From Saccoglossus kowalevskii (Eukaryota; Hemichordata; Enteropneusta; Harrimaniidae), in NCBI RefSeq assembly GCF_000003605.2, contig NW_003151257.1, positions 358,802 to 374,062 of the forward strand: a stretch of DNA of 15,261 nucleotides, given 5' to 3'. Position 1 is the first letter of the stretch. Each line of letters opens with the position of its first letter. Shown in pieces: positions 9,599 through 15,261 of the stretch. A program made the translations under genes and the position numbers. The notes beneath the pieces are model-generated. The model was not told the origin of the DNA. It saw only the letters and a program-made list of their open reading frames with translations, and did no database searches.

Positions 9599-9802
9599 AC
9601 TCCCATCATGCAATCCCCCATAGTACTTCCGGAAACACAGAGGCGATCGCCAGCATATCTACAAATAACCTCGCTCTCAGGAGCTGAGGAATAAAGGCGA
9701 GAATGGTTGGGCACTATACAAGGGACATCAAAAAACAAGCATCAAGTTCTCTGGTTGCTAGGATACCATTTTGTATGCAAAGAAGTGTTTCTAAACTTCC
9801 GG
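9599..9802. promoter_or_regulatory. Candidate CpG-bearing promoter: ZNF143-like and ETS sites
   Basis: Within about 200 bp of otherwise AT-rich DNA lie a ZNF143/Staf-like word ACTCCCATCATGCAAT (9599-9614), an ETS palindrome ACTTCCGGAA (9625-9634), the perfect 10-bp palindrome GGCGATCGCC (9642-9651) and a second ETS word ACTTCCGG (9795-9802). ZNF143 and ETS motifs together are a known signature of TATA-less housekeeping promoters in animals. An ATG in an excellent context (GAGAATGG, at 9703) lies just downstream on the plus strand but opens only 41 codons. Direction is undetermined because both strands have short open frames here. Promoter function is inference. Confidence 0.4.
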
Positions 9803-9828
9803 TCATTATATGGATATACGGTTTTTAA

Positions 9829-10397
9829 TTTATGCAAGCTCCAATTTTGCACAGATGTTATTCTCTTGTTTAATTTATTTATGCACAGCAGAATTGGTGT
9901 CATCTTGGTATCTGTATAATTGCATGGAAGATGTATTTGCTGCTGTTGAAGAATTGACCATTAGAAACACTAAGATGTGAAGATGGCATATTCAATTATG
10001 CAACTCAGTTTTTATTTCTTCAATTAGTTTATTTTGATTAATATCCAATGTAGGTACAAGTAATAAGTCTTTTTTTTAAATGAATTTCCATATTTTTTTT
10101 TACTAGTCTATTTTTTTTAGCATTTAGTTGTGAGCTTCATTTTGGGAGACTATCCTCAATCAAATTTGTGTGTGTGTTTTTTTTGTTTTTTTTTTCCTAT
10201 TTTCCTTTTTTTCTGTAGGGTTTTTCCCATGTAGGATTGAATTTAATTCTCTGAAGATTTCTACAGGTTGGTCCCAAACTGAACAATAGCAACAACGAAT
10301 CAGTACAATCCTGCTGTTACTGCCTACTGGATTGGATTTGACGAAGAAAACAACTCAGCAATTTTGTTTGAGCAGTAATTTATAAAGAAGGAATAAA
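9829..10397. other. T-rich non-coding DNA, nothing recognised
   Basis: Dense T-runs between about 10070 and 10225, with a short TG run near 10168. No exon or repeat family is recognised. Confidence 0.6.
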
Positions 10398-10423
10398 ATA
10401 GGGTAGTTTTAAAAATATACATT

Positions 10424-10458
10424 AGTTTTACACAAAACATAAGGGTAGTTTACTAAAA
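10424..10458 (+). repeat. Left copy of a ~35-bp direct repeat flanking the pearl-like element
   Basis: AGTTTTACACAAAACATAAG followed by GGTAGTTTACTAAAA closely matches 11334-11367 on the other side of the element, with about four differences and a one-base gap. A further partial copy of the GGGTAGTTT part lies 42 bp to the left at 10401, so the element may sit inside a small degenerate tandem array. Confidence 0.75.
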
Positions 10459-10523
10459 AACAAGGAGCCTGTCGGCTGAGATAGCTCTGCTGTTAGCACA
10501 ATGCACATTGCAATTACAGAACA

Positions 10524-11225
10524 GAAGATATCATTAGAAAATAAACAATATGTATAGTATCAAAGCAATCAAACTTGCTGTTTTCAACAAGAATTCAAAA
10601 ATATCACTTTTTACCAAAAATGACAAAAACATTCATCAAAATCAGATAATTGAAGATATCACCACAAAATGAACAAATCTGAGAGAGGTTCACATGTAGT
10701 AGCTATACATTCAATATCAAAGCAATTGGACTTGCGGTTTTCAACAAGAAGTCGAAAATACAAAATCACTTTTAAGCAAAAATGAAAAAAATATTCACCA
10801 AAATTAGAGAATTGAAGATATCATCACAAAATGAACAAATCTGAGAGAGGTCCACATGTAGTACCTATACATTCAATATCAAAGCAATTGGACTTGCGGT
10901 TTTCAACAAGAAGTCGAAAATATCACTTTTAAGCAAAAATGAAAAAAATATTCACCAAAATTAGAGAATTGAAGATATCATCACAAAATGAACAAATTTG
11001 AGAGAGGTCCACATGTAGTACCTATATATGTAATATCAAAGCAATTTGACTTGCGGTTTTTAACAAGAAGTCGAAAATATCACTTTTTACCAAAAATGGC
11101 AAAAATATTCACCAAAATAAGAGAATTGAAGATATCATCATTAAATGAACAAATCTAAGAGTGGTCTACCCAAGGTATATATACACCCAGCATTCAAGCT
11201 TGTAGTTTTCAAGAAGAAGTCAAAA
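10524..11225 (+). repeat. Tandem array of five ~157-bp core units
   Basis: Unit starts (GAAGATATCA) are 10524, 10652, 10814, 10971 and 11128. The 162-bp unit differs from the 157-bp ones by a five-base insertion at GAAAATACAAAATCAC. Neighbouring units 10814 and 10971 are the most alike, suggesting recent duplication; the outer units are shorter and more diverged. Confidence 0.93.
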
Positions 11226-11240
11226 GAGTAAAACATTGAC

Positions 11241-11274
11241 ACAGACGACGACGGGCAACAGACGACGACGGACA
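11241..11274 (+). repeat. GACG microsatellite as two 17-bp copies
   Basis: ACAGACGACGACGGGCA is followed directly by ACAGACGACGACGGACA, differing at one base. It is the microsatellite segment that follows the core units in pearl-type elements and a local CpG-rich spot. Confidence 0.9.
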
Positions 11275-11289
11275 ATCACTCATATGATA

Positions 11290-11320
11290 AGCTCCGCTCG
11301 ACAAAGTCGACAGCAGAGCT
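11290..11320 (+). other. Terminal hairpin of the pearl-like element
   Basis: The arm AGCTCCGCTCGAC (11290-11302) pairs through an AAA loop with GTCGACAGCAGAGCT (11306-11320), with one mismatch and a small bulge. A stem-loop near the 3' end is a known feature of Helitron and Helentron transposons, where it helps end rolling-circle transfer. Its outer arm is also the right-hand terminal inverted repeat. Confidence 0.75.
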
Positions 11321-11333
11321 AAAAATAGGTTTA

Positions 11334-11367
11334 AGTTTTACACAAAAAATAGGATAGTTTACTAAAA
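11334..11367 (+). repeat. Right copy of the ~35-bp direct repeat
   Basis: Matches 10424-10458 (AGTTTTACAC, then ATAGTTTACTAAAA). It begins about a dozen bases beyond the right inverted repeat. It is too long and too diverged for a fresh target-site duplication. Confidence 0.75.
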
Positions 11368-11609
11368 GCTTAATCGTATTAAAATTCGGCTAATCCAACC
11401 ACTTTTCCCTCAATGTCTGGTGTATTTTTTTATCTCAGAGATACATTTTTTTTGTAGCGACTCCAGATAAGAATTATAAAGTACAGAGAAATGGTCAAAA
11501 ATAATTCTGCGTCTCTCAATACCAATAAATGGTGTCTGGAAAGCATTTTTTTTTTGTTACTGCTGCCACTAAATACGTACTTTAGTACCTGCATACGAAG
11601 CGTTGGATA

Positions 11610-11810
11610 TTAATAGAATTCGACAATGAAGGTTTGATTCTTGGTTTGTTTGGTGGAGAATCCTGCGACGTACATTCTGATACAAGATTCAAACCAGGGT
11701 AAGTGCTCTTCATCTATCTCAAGTTGCACATTAACGGGCTTGGAGTCTCCATCCTTCGTTACAGACACACAATGCGTCGCTCCATAAATTTCTATTTTTA
11801 ATAAAGAACT
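11610..11810 (-). CDS. Candidate terminal coding exon, unknown protein (partial)
   Basis: On the minus strand 66 open codons run from 11810 to a TAA at 11612-11610. The frame begins right after a plausible splice acceptor (TTGCCTGCACTTATAG, AG at 11812-11811), and its composition is unlike the AT-rich chance frames around it: peptides such as HCVSVTKDGDSKPVNVQLEI and EEHLPWFESC mix acidic, basic and hydrophobic residues. By my count G is the first base in 20 of 66 codons and the second in only 8, the bias expected of coding DNA. It has no initiator Met, so it would need upstream exons, which I could not find. I recognise no domain. The complementary strand also has an open segment with good splice signals (11586-11698), an important caveat. 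Length alone is not significant here. Confidence 0.33.
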   Translation of the reverse strand, partial: SSLLKIEIYGATHCVSVTKDGDSKPVNVQLEIDEEHLPWFESCIRMYVAGFSTKQTKNQTFIVEFY

Positions 11811-12713
11811 CTATAAGTGCAGGCAATTACCAAATTCCCTAGACAAGATTAACCAGGTGTGAAAAACACGAACAATGTTCCCTGTATAATTATACTTCAT
11901 TGCGAGACTTTGCAGGGGTTAATAAGGATGAGCATTTAACATAGATACAACGAGTTTTCAGTGAGAATGACGAACACGTGTTAAAATGGCTAGTCCATGG
12001 AGATATTAAGTCAATGAGTTTCTAGTCCATCATAGTCACTCCTTCCCCCCCTCCCCGCCTAATAAACCAATCTCAATAGCCCGTAATATCATTAGAGATA
12101 TACAGTAATTAAATATAGCGGCACATTTAGAATGGCTCAAAACTGCTTTCGGTTCCATTACATCTTGTGCAGTTAATTTTATATTCAGGGATTACTCGGC
12201 TCCTGCCATTAACGAGGGATCCTCGTTTTGAGACAATTTAAGGTCACATCTGTGATCGGGATACAAAAAATTATTTTATAATTCCTCCATTTTTTTGTAC
12301 AGGGGATTCAATAAATGATACCAAAACCCCTATAATCCATTTATTCTGACAACTACTAGTACTCAAAAATCAAGAGGAAAAACATGGATTCCGTTTTGTC
12401 TAAATTGTACTTTTCACATTCACTGGGTTTAGTTCTAGCAGATTTAATGTTGCACATGGTTTTAAATTCACTGGTTTGGGAAAGAAAACAATACATTATA
12501 TTGTTAACTTTGCAAAGTAACTAGATTTTAATTTAGTGCATTTCGCTGTCGGTAAAATAGGTGATAATAAAACCCAGCAAATAATCAAGCTCTGCATGTA
12601 TATATTATATCACAGGTGAATGATCCTATATGCTTGAGGTTGGTCCAATAACAGTATTACTAAAATTATTAAAGATATACCCCTGCCACGAACCACACAA
12701 TGATGCACCCAGG
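11811..12713. other. Non-coding stretch between candidate exon and X-box cluster
   Basis: If the minus-strand exon is real, this would hold its intron and first exon. I see no convincing start exon. A C-rich run lies at about 12041-12058, and AACGAGG-GAT-CCTCGTT forms a small perfect inverted repeat at 12211-12227. A short minus-strand frame around 12130-12240 looks protein-like but lacks splice signals. Confidence 0.45.
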
Positions 12714-12817
12714 GTTACCATGACAAAGTGCTTACAAAAATGTATCACTGTCAACCACACTTCTTTTTCTCAGGAAGAATATTTTACTAACCCTAGCAAC
12801 AGCTGTTACTATGGTAC
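12714..12817. promoter_or_regulatory. Cluster of RFX X-box-like motifs with an E-box
   Basis: Three X-box-like words fall in 104 bp: GTTACCATGACAAA (12714-12727), CCCTAGCAAC (12791-12800) and GTTACTATGGTAC (12805-12817). The known RFX site is an imperfect palindrome of the form GTTNCCATGGNAAC. The first and third match about 12 of 14 positions, and CCTAGCAAC is a perfect right half-site. CAGCTG, an E-box, joins the second and third (12800-12805). RFX sites are typical of ciliary and some immune gene promoters in animals. The target gene is unknown; the minus-strand exon at 11610-11810 is the nearest candidate. Confidence 0.42.
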
Positions 12818-12900
12818 TGTGACACATGTGATTTTTTTTTTTTTATAATTTTACAATGTGCTCAAAACATTCAGAAGTGTACATTGCAGTTATCATATAG

Positions 12901-13311
12901 TAAGGCCAGACTTTTTTTATTCCTTGTTTCTTGAGTTTTTATAAGGCAAATTTGTTTGAGGAGGGCAGAAAAAAAATAAAATTAATTCTTTTTTTCCATT
13001 AGATTTGTGTGATTCTCAAAGAATTGAAAGTGAGATCATTGATCGAAGAGAAGAAATGAAATAAAATTTTATTCCATGTATAATCTTGTTTCTCATCTGC
13101 GCGAGACTTTGCTACTTTGATCATGATACTCCCACGAAAAGGTAAGTTGGATTTTTTATGCGTCGGGCGGAAAAAAATGAATAATTGTTTGCACTTACAA
13201 GTCGGCGGGCGCGAGAAATTACGCTGAAATAAAATTTTATTTTTATTTAATTTTCGACTCCTGTTCATTCGGCGGGTTCGCAAAACAACAGATAATAAAA
13301 GTCTGGCCTAA
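12901..13311. mobile_element. MITE, ~411 bp, with 15-bp terminal inverted repeats
   Basis: The left end TAAGGCCAGACTTTT (12901-12915) and right end AAAAGTCTGGCCTAA (13297-13311) are inverted repeats with one mismatch, and weaker similarity continues inward. The interior is AT-rich but carries CpG-rich words: GTCGGGCGG near 13162, GTCGGCGGGCGCGAG near 13201 and TTCGGCGGGTTCGC near 13269. GAAATAAAATTTTATT occurs twice (near 13056 and 13227). A minus-strand open frame of 94 codons (12999-13283) lies wholly inside and shows no transposase motif, so the element appears non-autonomous. No clean target-site duplication can be read. Confidence 0.75.
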
Positions 13312-14686
13312 GCTCTCATTCAGAGCGACAGGTGTACTTCAAGACAACTTGAACGTGAAGTTGATGCCACATCATTCGACAAAGTCACGTACATTTGCTG
13401 ATGCATTCAGCAAAGGAAATCAAGGATGCACCTAATGACAGTAATTAGTCAGGTACTCCAGTGAAATCGTTACATTTCAAATGAAAGTGACAAAAATCGT
13501 ACACAAAAAAAAAACCATGGGTTTTGCCCTGCAGCTGCTATACGTATAAGTACATAGCTAATGAAATCTGTGACCTTGTGAGAGAATTGACTCTCGTAAT
13601 CGGGCATTACATTATACTCACACTACACGTACATCTTTCATACTAGTATCTCAGTAACCCTAATAAAACCATTTCCTTGGCTTCCATGAAAATTAGAATA
13701 ACTACATACCCATACCCACATTTTTGTTAATTTTGGATCAAGTGTATATAATTTTACATTTGTGTGCATGGTTTAAATGTAAATTTTTTAAAAAAATCAG
13801 AGAAAAGGGTTTATTTTGGGAAATGCGACATAAATTGAGTTATGTAGAAGACCAACTAATTATTCTGCTGTCTTATCCGAAATAATGTTTGTTTGTTTTT
13901 TTCATAAAAAGTTTACTCACAAGGAGAGGAATTCCATGCTGGCAACTTTTATAATTTTTAATGACCATGATTTTTTGTCCTTTAAAATAACAATTTTCAC
14001 CTACGTTTATGAAGATTTCGAAAATTCCAAAGCAAGTACATTTATCGCATGATATCGCATATTGTCACATATCACGTAGCTTATGTTGTAGGGGAGTGTT
14101 TAGGCATCATGCTTCATCAGCACAAATTATATGTGATAACCTTCATACTAACTAACTTAGAGTTAATTTGCGGCTAATATCGAGATAATATCGAAGTGTG
14201 GTACGTACTGTAAACAGCAGTATGTATAGTAGTAGTATTTTCTAGCATTATATATTTTGAATATAAGCTATAACGATACTATAACATGTTGTAATTTGTA
14301 ATGAACAATGTTAAGTGAATTGAACTAATAACAAAACCTATCCTTTTCATGGAATTTACTAAAAAGTGGCATTTACAACACTGTCGCAATTGTGTATGCT
14401 GCAATTTTATGTATTTAGAAACTTTTGTGGTTGTTCAACAATCGGAAAAGTATGTGCTTTGACAACAGAATAAACAGAGTACATATACCTGGCATAAATT
14501 AATACTTAATTTTGTCAGCTAAAAAAGATGAACTTGAAAAGTAGCAGCTGAGAAATAAAAAAGCTGCAGAGATGACAGTGCACGTACTTTATCATTATCG
14601 TTGTCGAATTTGTCGAAGACTTGCGGGGATTACACAGTCTAACATCAAACGATTTGCTTTGCTGTATATCTGACTTAAAATACATC
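13312..14686. other. AT-rich non-coding DNA, nothing recognised
   Basis: No supportable exon or motif cluster. Small repeats such as ATCGCATGATATCGCAT near 14045 are present. A minus-strand open frame at 14515-14700 shows no domain. Confidence 0.55.
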
Positions 14687-14721
14687 TTATTATTACACAT
14701 CTGTCACCGTAATACTATAAA

Positions 14722-14767
14722 TATCCTCGTAATAATCCCATTGTATAATGAGGTTATTACGAGGATA
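14722..14767. repeat. Inverted repeat A: 14-bp arms
   Basis: TATCCTCGTAATAA (14722-14735) pairs exactly with TTATTACGAGGATA (14754-14767). The 18-base centre is itself partly self-complementary (CCATT with AATG), so the stem can extend. Confidence 0.9.
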
Positions 14768-14870
14768 CCTTAAAGTATGCACGAAGACAGTACAGCGGGA
14801 GTATCGACCAATGAGCAGTGGAGGTCTGAGTGCATACTTTTAGGTATCCTCGTAATAACCTTATTATTCT
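14742..14870. repeat. Inverted repeat B: ~41-bp arms, 47-base loop
   Basis: The core arms 14752-14782 and 14830-14860 match at 30 of 31 positions; pairing extends outward about ten more bases with two further mismatches. The arm 14752-14767 is shared with inverted repeat A, so only one hairpin can form at a time. Confidence 0.93.
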
Positions 14871-15261
14871 TCCAAGTAGACATCATGGGAATGCCAAAAG
14901 AGAATCAGCAAACATCTTTGTGTGGAGTCCGGTCAAACCCTGGTGGCAGCCATGTTTTTTTTTTTTTATTAGAGAACGCTTACGCGTGTAATCACTCTAT
15001 ATTTCGAATTCACATTTCCTAATATGGTAGGATTAAAATACCGCAAAATTAAGGCACGCTGTAACTTATGGCGTTACGGTGACAGATGTATAATAATAAT
15101 GAATATTAAATATTTTCTGAATTCTCACAAAGTACATGCAGAAAAAATTAGAATCCGTAATGTTAAATTTGTGAATAATTTTGACTGTGCATGCAGATAA
15201 CTAAAATATCCACGTTCGGGAATGGAATCGCCGAGGACTATTTTCATGGAACAGGATGACA

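Larger units (their letters stand above)
10482..11321 (+). mobile_element. Pearl/Helentron-like non-autonomous element with tandem ~157-bp cores
   Basis: The element is bounded by the exact 12-bp inverted repeat TAGCTCTGCTGT (10482-10493) and ACAGCAGAGCTA (11310-11321). Inside are tandem units recognised by GAAGATATCA: a shortened one from 10524, a 162-bp one from 10652, 157-bp ones from 10814 and 10971, and a truncated one from 11128. Units share AATATCAAAGCAATTGGACT and GGTTTTCAACAAGAAGTCGA blocks. After them come a GACG-type microsatellite (11241-11274) and a 3' hairpin (11290-11320). This order matches bivalve pearl elements and Helitron-associated interspersed elements as described in the literature. 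No coding capacity, so mobility would depend on enzymes from elsewhere. Family assignment is from architecture only. Confidence 0.8.
14687..15099. mobile_element. MITE-like element with 26-bp TIRs and nested inverted repeats
   Basis: The outer ends match as inverted repeats over 26 bp with one mismatch: the left holds ACATCTGTCACCGTAA (14697-14712) and the right TTACGGTGACAGATGT (15074-15089). The left third of the interior is occupied by two overlapping inverted-repeat structures (14722-14767 and 14742-14870); the rest is unique-looking DNA with a T13 run. An 81-codon open frame (14777-15022) starts inside a hairpin arm and has no recognisable domain. The ends merge with TTATTATTA-type simple sequence, so the exact boundary and target duplication are uncertain. 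Confidence 0.75.

Noticed and set aside
9574-9740. Minus-strand frame through the promoter-like patch, after an acceptor-like CCTTTATTCCTCAG
   Set aside because: About 55 codons ending in TAA; plausible residues, but frames on both strands are open here, and the motif content favours a promoter.
11686-11695. GATTCAAACC, a tRNA B-box-like word
   Set aside because: No matching A-box at proper distance and no cloverleaf could be drawn.
11586-11698. Plus-strand exon with acceptor TACTTTAG and donor GGGTAAGT
   Set aside because: The splice words are good and the 37 codons are open, but it is codon-aligned antisense to the longer minus-strand frame, whose codon-position bias is stronger. Kept as the main alternative to that exon.
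12125-12240. Minus-strand frame with protein-like peptide (about 36 codons)
   Set aside because: No splice acceptor or donor at its ends and short enough to be chance.
12999-13283. 94-codon minus-strand open frame
   Set aside because: Wholly inside the 12901-13311 MITE, basic and Asn/Lys/Phe-rich, no transposase motif.
14777-15022. 81-codon plus-strand open frame
   Set aside because: Starts in a hairpin arm of an inverted-repeat element and runs through a T13 tract; no domain.

Overview
The window looks like non-coding, repeat-rich DNA from an animal nuclear genome, most likely a mollusc and plausibly a bivalve. By eye the base composition is about one-third G+C. There is no dense bacterial or viral gene packing, no rRNA or tRNA gene, and no open frame longer than about 94 codons. 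The tentative bivalve call rests on three things: an element at 10482-11321 built like the bivalve 'pearl'/tandem-repeat-containing miniature elements (tandem ~157-bp core units, a GACG-type microsatellite, a terminal hairpin), several short inverted-repeat elements, and frequent ACATGT/TACATGTA words. Species cannot be read from this sequence.

Layout. 1-2000: a poly-A run, a truncated copy (89-215) and a full copy (1778-1984, opposite orientation) of one ~207-bp miniature inverted-repeat element. 2644-3040: a 31-bp minisatellite with twelve full units. 3041-7900: AT-rich DNA with a direct pair of octamer motifs (3976-4007), a cluster of AGGTCA nuclear-receptor half-sites with a perfect DR1 (5135-5200), a poly-C tract (6976-7001) and a CA microsatellite (7836-7914). 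8000-9830: the best promoter-like stretch, with two inverted ZNF143/Staf-like sites around a short signal-peptide-like reading frame (8215-8286), then a CpG-bearing patch with a ZNF143-like site, two ETS sites and a 10-bp palindrome (9599-9802). 10424-11367: the pearl/Helentron-like element inside imperfect direct repeats. 11610-11810: a candidate terminal coding exon on the minus strand. 12714-12817: a cluster of RFX X-box-like motifs, upstream with respect to that exon. 12901-13311: a MITE with CpG-rich internal motifs. 14687-15099: a nested inverted-repeat element with two mutually exclusive hairpins.

How it might work together: if the minus-strand exon is real, the X-box cluster about 0.9-1.1 kb upstream could belong to its promoter, while the 9.6-kb patch could be a separate promoter. 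This is inference. No protein family could be assigned to any reading frame, and most open frames here are explained by repeats or by AT-rich chance.
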